Positions 8,489-15,807 of a stretch of 55,109 nucleotides of DNA are shown here, one piece after another. The stretch covers positions 1 through 55,109 of the forward strand of contig MHXH01000020.1 in NCBI GenBank assembly GCA_001824435.1, given 5' to 3'. Source of the stretch: Parcubacteria group bacterium RIFCSPLOWO2_01_FULL_48_18 (GTDB lineage: Bacteria; Patescibacteriota; Minisyncoccia; UBA6257; WO2-01-48-18). How positions within the stretch are numbered: position 1 is the stretch's first letter; every line of letters begins with the position of its first letter. Position numbers and translations under genes: made by a program. Below the pieces are notes generated by a model, which did not search any database, was not told the DNA's origin, and saw nothing but the letters and a program-made list of their open reading frames with translations.

Positions 8489-11400
8489 CTACGCCTTTCT
8501 GATTCGGACGTCGATCTTTTGGCCGTCGATTCTAATCTCCTTTTCCGCATCAAACTTCTCCGGCCATGTAAATTCAACCCGGCGCGCGCCGACCTCTTTC
8601 GTATATTCTCTTTGCCGATTACCGATTATCGCACGAAGGTTGTGTTCGGCTTTAAACCAAACGAAAATACGGTCTTTCGGTTTAAATTTCGCGTCTTGGC
8701 GCAATTCTTGCGTCATCCGGATCAAATCCCGTATAATCCCCTCCTCTTTAAGCTCGGGCGTAATCACGGTATCAAGCTTCAACTCTTTTCCGATCGTTAC
8801 ATCTTTTACATTGATTTCATCCTTGAGAATGTTCAACAGCGCCTGACTTTTTTGCAGCTTTTGGAATTTGGTCCGCCAGCTGGCGGATGGAATTTGGATT
8901 TGGGCGAGCGGCTGCCTTACTTTTATCCCCGCTTTAGACCGCAACCCAAGCGCTTCTGCGGCAATAACGCGAATCTCTTCCATCTGGCTGAGCAGTTTTT
9001 TATCAATCAAACTTTTGCGCGGCTTCGGCCAATCAACGAGATGAACCGATGTCGGTAGCTTGTAACTGGTAGACCGTGACTGTTTTTTTACTCTTTTTGG
9101 CGACACGGGCGTGCAGACCTTCACTAATTCCTGATATATCATCTCGCTAAAAAATGGCGCAAATGGGGCTACCATAACCGACAAATAATACAGCACATTC
9201 GACAGCGTGAATGATGCTGCCAGAAAATCGCTTCGATTATCCGGTTTCTGCAATCTGCGGCGCGAACGGCGCAAATACCACCGCGACAAATCGTCAACAA
9301 ATTCTTCGATAAGTTTTATCGGCTTGCCAATCTCATACACATCCATATTCACCGCGACCCAATCAATCGTCTGATGCAAACGCGAGAGAATCCATCTATC
9401 AAGAGGATTCGTAATCGGAACCCTGAAAACGTCAGCGCTCTTATCGGCGTAAGTGTCGTAAAATATGCAAACATTTAAACATGTCAGAAAGAAACGGCGC
9501 AGCGTTTTCGTCAGATCGCCCTCGTCAAACCGCTTGGGCTCGCCCGGAGAATTTACGGAATAGAAATACCAACGAATTACGTCGGCTCCGTACTTTTCAA
9601 TCATCTGCCACGGATCAACAACATTACCTTTCGATTTCGACATCTTCTCGCCGTTTTTATCAAGCACGTGTCCGAGGCAGATGACGTTTTTATACGGCGC
9701 CCGGCATCCTAAGCACGTGCCAACCGCCAAAAGCGTATAAAACCATCCGCGAGTCTGATCAATGGCTTCAGAAATATAATCTGCCGGGTATGAAAGCTTC
9801 TTGAATTTGGAATTTGCCCCTCGGTCCTGAGCTCGGGATCGAAGGAGAATTTGGAATTTGGAATTTCGCCTGACAAAATAATTTTCAAACGGAAAATGAT
9901 TTTGGGCGAATGGCATTGCGCCCGAATCAAACCATACGTCTGCCAATTCTTTGACGCGTATCATTCTACCGCCGCACTTTCTGCAACCAAAAACTACGCC
10001 GTCTATATATGGACGGTGAAGATTTACGGCTCTCTGATCGTCGCGCGGAAGATGCGCAAACTCAATATCCACCACTCCTGCTAATCCGATAAAGTCCTTT
10101 TCTTGTTTCCCTTTACGCAACGCAATGGTTTCCTCGTCGGACAAACCCCGGGATCCACCATAAAGCATCCAAATGGGATATTCGTGGCTGACAAACAAAA
10201 TGGTCTTACCGCTATATTTTTTTTCCGTTTCCTCGATACACTCTATCACTCGTTTACGAAGATCGGCTAAATTTTCTCCTTCCGGCGGCCGTTTGACGAA
10301 TTTTTCAATGCGCGAAGAATAATAATCGCTGTACCCGCGCACTGGTCCGCCTTCAAAAATACCCACATTCACCTCGCGGATGCGCGGGTCAATAATTACT
10401 TTCTTGATGCTTAAAATCGACGCCGCAATTTCGGCGGTTTCGCGCGCCCGAAGCACGTCAGAACTGACAATAATATCCGGTATCACTCCCTTTCTTTTTA
10501 AAGCATAAATTGTCTTCTCGGCTTGAGCTCTACCCCGCAACGTCAAATGATTTCTTCCACTGTGCGCATCGGCGATGCCCTGCACATTCATCTGCGCTTC
10601 TCCGTGGCGCATTGCGAAATAACGGTTCTTCGCCAGCCCTGTTCTCTGCGTCAACTCCTCACGACTGCCTATTACTTCTAAATTTCGACATCCGGTACAC
10701 TCCCAAATCGGCAACGGCGTCCCCCAATACCGCTCGCGGGAAAAATTCCAATCTTTCGCTTCTTTCAGCCACTCTCCGAACCGACCTTCTTTGATGTGTG
10801 ACGGAATCCAGTTTATCTGCTTATTGTTTTCTTTCAGTTTTTTACGCAATTTGCTTACTGCTACAAACCACGAATCGCGCGCATAGTACAAAAGTGGCGT
10901 GTCGCACCGCCAACAATGGGGATATTCGTGCCGATACTGTTCTTCGGCGAATAAAAATTTTCGTTCATCAAGGTAACGGATAATTTTTTCGTCGGTTTCT
11001 TTCGCTTTCACGTACAGCCCGGCGACGACCGGCGCGGACGAGACAAACCTGCCGCCTTCATCGACCGTATGAACCTTTGGCAATCCCACTCTCGCGCCCA
11101 ATTGATAATCATCTTCGCCGTACATCACTGCCGTATGCACTACGCCGGTTCCCTCTCCGGTACCCACAAAATCCGCCGCATACACCTTGAACGAATTTTT
11201 GGATTGCAATTCTTTGACCTTAAAAAGCTGTTCGTATTCGATACCGAGAAGGCGCCTACCATCGAATACATCATAATTCCCAGATTCTCCTTTGCGCCAC
11301 GCCGACGGAGGAGCGGAAAACTGCGACTCATATCCTTTGGGAAATACGCCGGAGGTCAAAAGCCGTTTAAAACTTTCAAGCTCAAGCACGATCCAATGAT

Positions 11401-12187
11401 TTTTTATCTGCGGATCGGGTACGCACACAAACGTATGACCTGGGTTGATCGCGAGCGCAACGTTTCCCGGTAACGTCCATGGTGTCGTTGTCCAAGAAAG
11501 AATGGAAGTGCTCTTCCATTCTTTCTTGTCCTGAGCGGAGTCGAAGTACTCATGCTTCACCCTAAATTTCACATACACCGAGCGATCAACCGTTTCTTTA
11601 TACCCCAATGCCATCTCATGCGAAGAAAGCGCAGTCCCGCATCGCGTGCACCACGGCACCACCTTATGTCCTTTATACAAAAGTTTCTTCTGCCAAAATT
11701 GCTTGATAATCCACCACAACGTTTCAATATACGGCGCCTGATACGTAATGTAAGGATTCTTGAGGTCAAGCCAAAAACCGATACGCTCGGTGAGCTTCTC
11801 CCACTCGTCTTTATAGCGCCACACGGATTCTTTGCACTTACGATTAAACTCGGCAATGCCGTATTGTTCAATATCCTTTTTGGTTTTAAGCCCCAGCTCT
11901 TTTTCCACCTCGATCTCAACCGGAAGCCCATGCGTATCCCATCCGGCTTTGCGTTCAACATAAAAACCGCGCATGGTTTTATAGCGACAGATGACATCTT
12001 TAAATGCTCGCGCAAGAACGTGGTGAATGCCCGGTCTGCCATTAGCCGTTGGAGGTCCCTCGTAGAACCGGAATGCTTTGCGGCCGCGCATTCTCTCAAA
12101 AGAACGCTCAAAGACTTTGCTTTCACGCCAAAATTTCAGCATTCTTTCTTCTTGCTCGGGCAATGAGAGTTTTTCACCTTCCAACAT
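8489..12187 (-). CDS. ileS: Isoleucyl-tRNA synthetase with inserted histidine phosphatase domain
   Basis: 1232 aa from the ATG at 12187. I chose this start because MLEGEKLSLPEQEERMLKFW is the usual IleRS N-terminus and a TATTAT hexamer sits 8 nt upstream; an in-frame extension to 12241 runs through a hairpin and looks non-coding. It charges tRNA-Ile in the cytoplasm. The HIGH-type motif reads GIHH (PTANGRPGIHHVLAR), WTTTPWTLPGN marks the editing domain, and KMSKSKGN is the class I ATP loop (near residue 849). Within the synthetase, about residues 515-715, is a histidine phosphatase domain (MRHGEA, LTLRGRAQAE, SSDVLRARETAE, SHEYPIW). After it the synthetase resumes at VFGCRKCGG. In-frame short repeats (DSAQD, NSKFQ and SASWR types) also interrupt it. 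Confidence 0.97.
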   Translation of the reverse strand: MLEGEKLSLPEQEERMLKFWRESKVFERSFERMRGRKAFRFYEGPPTANGRPGIHHVLARAFKDVICRYKTMRGFYVERKAGWDTHGLPVEIEVEKELGLKTKKDIEQYGIAEFNRKCKESVWRYKDEWEKLTERIGFWLDLKNPYITYQAPYIETLWWIIKQFWQKKLLYKGHKVVPWCTRCGTALSSHEMALGYKETVDRSVYVKFRVKHEYFDSAQDKKEWKSTSILSWTTTPWTLPGNVALAINPGHTFVCVPDPQIKNHWIVLELESFKRLLTSGVFPKGYESQFSAPPSAWRKGESGNYDVFDGRRLLGIEYEQLFKVKELQSKNSFKVYAADFVGTGEGTGVVHTAVMYGEDDYQLGARVGLPKVHTVDEGGRFVSSAPVVAGLYVKAKETDEKIIRYLDERKFLFAEEQYRHEYPHCWRCDTPLLYYARDSWFVAVSKLRKKLKENNKQINWIPSHIKEGRFGEWLKEAKDWNFSRERYWGTPLPIWECTGCRNLEVIGSREELTQRTGLAKNRYFAMRHGEAQMNVQGIADAHSGRNHLTLRGRAQAEKTIYALKRKGVIPDIIVSSDVLRARETAEIAASILSIKKVIIDPRIREVNVGIFEGGPVRGYSDYYSSRIEKFVKRPPEGENLADLRKRVIECIEETEKKYSGKTILFVSHEYPIWMLYGGSRGLSDEETIALRKGKQEKDFIGLAGVVDIEFAHLPRDDQRAVNLHRPYIDGVVFGCRKCGGRMIRVKELADVWFDSGAMPFAQNHFPFENYFVRRNSKFQILLRSRAQDRGANSKFKKLSYPADYISEAIDQTRGWFYTLLAVGTCLGCRAPYKNVICLGHVLDKNGEKMSKSKGNVVDPWQMIEKYGADVIRWYFYSVNSPGEPKRFDEGDLTKTLRRFFLTCLNVCIFYDTYADKSADVFRVPITNPLDRWILSRLHQTIDWVAVNMDVYEIGKPIKLIEEFVDDLSRWYLRRSRRRLQKPDNRSDFLAASFTLSNVLYYLSVMVAPFAPFFSEMIYQELVKVCTPVSPKRVKKQSRSTSYKLPTSVHLVDWPKPRKSLIDKKLLSQMEEIRVIAAEALGLRSKAGIKVRQPLAQIQIPSASWRTKFQKLQKSQALLNILKDEINVKDVTIGKELKLDTVITPELKEEGIIRDLIRMTQELRQDAKFKPKDRIFVWFKAEHNLRAIIGNRQREYTKEVGARRVEFTWPEKFDAEKEIRIDGQKIDVRIRKA
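8861..8902. repeat. Short palindrome within an AATTTGG repeat, inside ileS
   Basis: A perfect 16 bp palindrome (tccgccagctggcgga, 8872-8887) is flanked by gaatttgg-type repeats. It is in-frame and encodes the SASWRTKFQ part of IleRS. A near copy occurs twice at 32185-32212 in the beta-propeller gene. Confidence 0.7.
9803..9868. repeat. Nested in-frame repeat in ileS (AATTTGG flanks with a DSAQD-type core)
   Basis: Copies of gaatttggaattt flank a core containing tcctgagctcgggatcga. The latter resembles the repeat at 11531-11551 in the same gene. The whole insertion keeps the reading frame and encodes SKFQILLRSRAQDRGANSKF. Confidence 0.7.
11531..11551. repeat. In-frame DSAQD-type repeat in ileS
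   Basis: The stretch tcctgagcggagtcgaag encodes FDSAQD on the minus strand, next to an inverted pair formed by gaatggaag and cttccattc. It lies at the start of the editing domain, where IleRS has no conserved residues. Confidence 0.6.
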
Positions 12188-12195
12188 ACTTCTAC

Positions 12196-12201
12196 ATAAT
12201 A
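12196..12201 (-). promoter_or_regulatory. -10-like TATTAT just upstream of ileS ATG (possible leaderless start)
   Basis: TATTAT ends 8 nt before the ileS ATG and there is no Shine-Dalgarno sequence. Transcription from this hexamer would begin at or next to the start codon. Confidence 0.4.
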
Positions 12202-12257
12202 TAACAGAAACAGCCGTTCGTGAACGGCCGAAAATTCTCAACGCACTTCAATTCTTT

Positions 12258-12491
12258 CTATTCTGTCAGGGTCTCTTTCTGGACAAGCAGACAGCCGATA
12301 ACAATCACCTCTCCGTCGTCCATTACTCGCGTTACGCCGCGCAAAGAGATAATCCGACCGCCGAAACCACATTCTTTCCTCATCAATACCGGAGGAAATG
12401 TTCCGTGCGCGGAAGGAATCGTCCCGCACAAATCGCTGCGCGATTCTGCGGGATTGTTCCCGTTTTGTCCACGAATACTTCGTGGGCACAA
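12258..12491 (-). CDS. Possible small ORF upstream of ileS (doubtful)
   Basis: A 77 aa frame whose C-terminal half (CGFGGRIISLRGVTRVMDDG, then EVIVIGCLLVQKETLTE) looks protein-like, while the N-terminal half does not. An internal ATG at 12383 would give 41 aa. No Shine-Dalgarno is seen for either start. The rest of 12242-12720 shows no convincing gene; it holds the hairpin element listed separately. This could be a remnant of a coding region. Confidence 0.25.
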   Translation of the reverse strand: MCPRSIRGQNGNNPAESRSDLCGTIPSAHGTFPPVLMRKECGFGGRIISLRGVTRVMDDGEVIVIGCLLVQKETLTE

Positions 12492-12626
12492 AATGCAATC
12501 CCGCTAACGGGGCTCCGGCAAACCTCTCCGCCAACTGGCGAATCGGGAGCCGGAGGGAAAACCTTCGACCTCCAGCCTTACTGTGCCCCGTACTAAAATT
12601 TGGGCGAATTTGTGGTCTATTCTTGA

Positions 12627-12703
12627 AATAGTTCGGACGGTTTTCGCCGCCGAAGGCAGGCAGGCTCGCCCGCCCTGGCGGAGCGAAAACCGCCCGAACT
12701 ATT
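12627..12703. repeat. Large imperfect inverted repeat (77 bp)
   Basis: The left arm 12627-12647 (aatagttcggacggttttcg...) and right arm 12683-12703 (gcgaaaaccgcccgaactat...) are complementary over 21 bases with one mismatch. Between them lies a second GC-rich palindromic stretch. It is intergenic, between the tRNA-Ile locus and ileS. Confidence 0.75.
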
Positions 12704-12724
12704 CCCTTGCGCTTTTCTAAAATG

Positions 12725-12920
12725 TGGGCTGGATGGAATCGAACCATCGGCTTCAGTCTTACCGCGCCCGACTTCGCCTTGACTGAGTGGGCGTAGAAGG
12801 GATCGAACCTTCGACCTCGTCTTTATCAGAGACGCGCTCTGCCACTGAGCTATACGCCCAGAAACGGCGAAGTCAAGGCGGGCGGGTCAGGACTGCGTTC
12901 TACCACTGAACTACATGCCC
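12725..12920 (-). tRNA. Split tRNA-like gene interrupted in the anticodon loop
   Basis: On the minus strand, 12920-12887 gives a tRNA 5' half (acceptor strand GGGCATG, D-arm GTTC/GAAC, anticodon stem CAGTC, then CTGA). 12761-12725 gives a 3' half (TAA, GACTG, variable AAGCC, T-arm GATGG/CCATC, then CAGCCCA). The anticodon stems match perfectly (CAGTC/GACTG). The acceptor pairs only partly. Joined, the loop would read CTGATAA (GAU). The 125 bp between the halves (12762-12886) contains the intact tRNA-Ile. It could be a real interrupted gene, or two remnants. Confidence 0.4.
12788..12859 (-). tRNA. tRNA-Ile(GAU)
   Basis: A 72 nt cloverleaf: acceptor GGGCGTA/TACGCCC with discriminator A, D-stem GCTC/GAGC, anticodon stem CGTCT/AGACG with loop CTGATAA, and T-arm GAAGG/CCTTC with loop TTCGATC. 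CCA is not encoded (CTC follows). It lies inside the split tRNA-like gene. Confidence 0.95.
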
Positions 12921-12956
12921 AAATTTTTAGTTCGGGGCCAGAATCCATCCCCAGAC

Positions 12957-13178
12957 CTACCGCTCTATTTTATCCCTCACCTTTTCGAGGGCATCAAGGT
13001 TAAAGTAGGTTATATCCGATTGCGTATCGCGAGGCGGACGCAGCGCCTGATTAACGCTCCACAACAAGAATCCTACGCCAAATACCAAAGACGCCGCAAT
13101 GACAAGCACCACCGCGAAGGCGCCAATCGCCAATCCCTTATAACTTTTCAGAAACAAAAAATCAATAAGACGCCTCAT
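12957..13178 (-). CDS. Small single-pass membrane protein
   Basis: 73 aa from ATG 13178, chosen because GGCAGGAG lies at the right distance upstream; a longer frame to 13199 lacks this. One strong hydrophobic segment (GLAIGAFAVVLVIAASLVFG, then VGFLL) follows a basic N-terminus. The C-terminal tail is polar (FNLDALEKVRDKIER). No family recognised. It follows the PilO-like gene by 60 nt on the same strand, so a role with that membrane complex is possible. Confidence 0.65.
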   Translation of the reverse strand: MRRLIDFLFLKSYKGLAIGAFAVVLVIAASLVFGVGFLLWSVNQALRPPRDTQSDITYFNLDALEKVRDKIER

Positions 13179-13238
13179 GTTATACTCCTGCCACGTCAAA
13201 CGTGGCTCAAGTCTAAATTTAAATTTTGCGACCGAACA

Positions 13239-13772
13239 TTACCGGGTAAAAAGAATGCCGCTCAGCGACATGACATAGCCACCCGGCCCGCTCGTTAATT
13301 GAACGCCGGGAAACTTGATGTAATACGTAAGCTTATTAACCCGGTCCAAATACTCCAACAACTTAAAGAAATCCCCCTGGAGCAATAGATCGAACTGGAT
13401 CGCTCCTGCTCCAGACTGTGAAGATAGAGTTTCTCCTCTAAAACTGAAGCCGAATCCGACCCCCACCTCTTTTGCCAGTGCTTCCAAATCACGATCAAGA
13501 ACGATCAGTTCATCTTTTGCCGGAAGAATATTCTTCAAGGCATCCAAATAAGGACGGGCCGCTGCGTACCCCGAAGTAAGCCGCGCAAGAATGTCTACTT
13601 CCGTCAACCTCAACTGAATTTCACTTCTCATGCTATTGATCTCGCCAACTCTTCTATAGATCATTGCGCCGAATACCGCAATTGCTGCAACAAATATGAA
13701 AGCACCCGTCACGGCGACAATGATTCCGGTATATAAATCTTTTCTCGGATCACCGATAATGCGCGTATGCAT
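13239..13772 (-). CDS. PilO-like type IV pilus assembly protein
   Basis: 177 aa from the ATG at 13772 (MHTRIIGDPRKDLYTG). The frame continues upstream to 13883, but that part lies in a repeat element. One membrane helix (GIIVAVTGAFIFVAAIAVFG) is followed by a coiled-coil-prone stretch (EINSMRSEIQLRLTEVDILA). The C-terminal alpha/beta domain has the PilO-type pattern LLQGDFFKLLEYLDRVNKL...ISGILF-like. PilO forms an inner-membrane alignment complex with PilM/N in type IV pili. No pilM or pilN is adjacent, so this call rests on topology and the C-terminal motif. Confidence 0.6.
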   Translation of the reverse strand: MHTRIIGDPRKDLYTGIIVAVTGAFIFVAAIAVFGAMIYRRVGEINSMRSEIQLRLTEVDILARLTSGYAAARPYLDALKNILPAKDELIVLDRDLEALAKEVGVGFGFSFRGETLSSQSGAGAIQFDLLLQGDFFKLLEYLDRVNKLTYYIKFPGVQLTSGPGGYVMSLSGILFTR

Positions 13773-13792
13773 GGAACCTGCCCCGGAGACTA

Positions 13793-13955
13793 AAGACCTC
13801 TTGCACAATAACCCTTTCTGCTGCAATTTCTTAATTTCGGCTGCGCCTTCGTCGCTCCTCCTCGACGTATACTCTGTATACAATCTCGTCGTCGCCCCTC
13901 GGCTCGCTCGAAATTGAGAAATTTAGCGACGAAAAGTTATTGTGCAAGAGGTCTT
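13793..13955. repeat. Structured terminal-inverted-repeat element, copy A (163 bp)
   Basis: Perfect 20 bp terminal inverted repeats (aagacctcttgcacaataac at 13793-13812 and its complement at 13936-13955). A second stem (aatttcttaatttcg against cgaaattgagaaatt) lies inside. The GC-rich core contains gtatactctgtatac and clusters of cgacgacgag. The core matches copy B at 35622-35782. It sits 20 bp upstream of the PilO-like start. It has no coding capacity of its own. Confidence 0.85.
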
Positions 13956-14048
13956 AAGTAAAAAGTCTCTTATAGTGGCATATCTTTATTAAATAACATT
14001 TCTGCAATATACTCAACAGCCTACCAAGACAAATAACCATTAATTCAG

Positions 14049-14054
14049 TATCAT
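14049..14054 (+). promoter_or_regulatory. -10-like TATCAT 7 nt before the MacA-like ATG
   Basis: TATCAT is followed by seven bases and the ATG at 14062, with no Shine-Dalgarno. The geometry is that of a leaderless transcript. Confidence 0.35.
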
Positions 14055-14061
14055 AATATAG

Positions 14062-15807
14062 ATGAGGTTTTTTCTAAAAAAACCGCTGGTTTCAGCTCTT
14101 GTCATTCTTTTCATTGCGGGAGCGGGGGTCGTCCTCTTTTATATAACCCGGGGGCCGATGCCGAAATTTGATGTTATCCGTGTGACAGAAAGCGATCTCA
14201 CGCAAGAAGTAAATTTCACCGGACGCGTCACGCCTGCGCAAAACATCACGCTTGCCCTTGAGGTCGGCGGAAAAATAGCGCGCGTATATGCCGTCGTAGG
14301 ACAAAGGGTAGGGGCGAACACCATACTCGCCGAACTTGAAAATGCCGAATCTCTTGCCCAACTCGCGCAGGCAAAAGCAGGGGTGGCAAGCGCAAGAGCG
14401 CAGCGCGCTCAATATGAAGCCGCGTTCAAAACCCAAGAGGCAAAGCTTAGAGAATTAATCCGTGGCACGCGGCCCGAAGAAATACAGCTTGCGGAAACAA
14501 AAGTTTCAAACGCCGATAAGGCGCTGGCGGACGCCCGAACAAATCTCGAAAATACAAAACAAAGGGCCGCAATTGATCTTACAAATCTCTACGACGGTAT
14601 AGAAGATATTATAACGGATGCGCACACCAAATCAGACGACGCGGTACGCAAGCAGACCGACGAGATGTTTACCGACGACGAATCGAACAATCCCCAGCTC
14701 ACGTTCATTTCATCCAATTCGCAAGCAGAAACAAACGCAGAATCCGACCGCCTTACAGCGGGGAACGCGCTTAAAAATCTAAAAATCGAGCTCGATGCTG
14801 TCTCATCTCTTTCAACCCAATCCGCGCTCGACCAAACCCTTAACCGCTCAGAAGCGCATCTCGTCATCATCAGAAATTTCCTTACTGCGCTTTACTCGGC
14901 CATAAACTCCGCAACGGGAATTTCGCAAACGACTATCAATACCCACAAGGGCAACACCAACACTGCCCTGACCAATATCAATACTGCCGCCGCAAACATC
15001 AGCGGCCAAAAACAGCTGATTGCCGCCCAACTGGCAACGAACCAAACGAATATCGACGTCGCTCAATCAAAAGTGACCGACTCGGAAAATGTTTTGCGCA
15101 GCGCCGAGGACGAACTCTTGCTTAAAAAAGCCGGCCCGACCGCAGAACAAATTGACGCGCAAGAAGCTCAAGTTGCCCAAGCCGAAGCAAATATCGCCTC
15201 TCAACATGCGCTCATCGCGCAAGCCGAAGCGAACACAAAAGTTATTGAAGCGCAGATAGAAAAAGCAATCCTACGCTCGCCGATCGGCGGCGTAGTAACC
15301 GTTCAAAATGCGAAAGCCGGAGAAATCGTCGGGCCGAACCAACCGCTCATCTCGCTAATTTCCGAAGCGCAATTCGAAATCGAAGCGAATGTACCCGAAA
15401 CGGATATTTCCAAAATACGCATCGGTGACGCGGCGTCAATTACGCTCGACGCATACGGAAACGACGCGATTTTTCAAGCAAACATCACTGCAATCGACCC
15501 CGCAGAAACTATCGTCGACGGAGTGACAACGTATACCACGACGCTGCAATTCAATAAAGAAGACGAACGGATCAAATCCGGAATGACCGCGAACATTGAT
15601 ATCGTGACCGACCGAAGAGAAAACGTACTTATCGCACCGCAGCGCTCCGTGATACGGAAAAACGGAGACAAAGTCTTGCGCATTCTCTTGGATAACGGAA
15701 ACATCCAAGAAAGAAAGATAGAAACCGGACTCCGCGGCTCGGACGGCAACATCGAGATTACTGCCGGCGTCCAGGAAGGAGAGCAAATAATCGTCTCTGA
15801 AAAATAA
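14062..15807 (+). CDS. Periplasmic-adaptor (HlyD/MacA-type) efflux subunit
   Basis: 581 aa. An N-terminal membrane anchor (ALVILFIAGAGVVLFYI, about residues 12-28) is followed by a split lipoyl/barrel-sandwich domain (residues 60-95 and SPIGGVVTVQNAKAGEIVG near 410), a very long alpha-helical hairpin with many QA and A-rich heptads (about 110-400), and a beta-barrel and membrane-proximal domain. Adaptors of this family link an inner-membrane transporter to the outside. The helical hairpin is longer than in typical MacA. Its stop overlaps the ATPase start (TAATG), so the three genes 14062-17772 form one operon. Confidence 0.88.
   Translation: MRFFLKKPLVSALVILFIAGAGVVLFYITRGPMPKFDVIRVTESDLTQEVNFTGRVTPAQNITLALEVGGKIARVYAVVGQRVGANTILAELENAESLAQLAQAKAGVASARAQRAQYEAAFKTQEAKLRELIRGTRPEEIQLAETKVSNADKALADARTNLENTKQRAAIDLTNLYDGIEDIITDAHTKSDDAVRKQTDEMFTDDESNNPQLTFISSNSQAETNAESDRLTAGNALKNLKIELDAVSSLSTQSALDQTLNRSEAHLVIIRNFLTALYSAINSATGISQTTINTHKGNTNTALTNINTAAANISGQKQLIAAQLATNQTNIDVAQSKVTDSENVLRSAEDELLLKKAGPTAEQIDAQEAQVAQAEANIASQHALIAQAEANTKVIEAQIEKAILRSPIGGVVTVQNAKAGEIVGPNQPLISLISEAQFEIEANVPETDISKIRIGDAASITLDAYGNDAIFQANITAIDPAETIVDGVTTYTTTLQFNKEDERIKSGMTANIDIVTDRRENVLIAPQRSVIRKNGDKVLRILLDNGNIQERKIETGLRGSDGNIEITAGVQEGEQIIVSEK

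Noticed and set aside
12238-12747. 169 aa minus-strand open frame upstream of ileS
   Set aside because: Biased to Arg and Pro, crosses the 77 bp hairpin element and lacks a start signal; only part of another frame looks protein-like.
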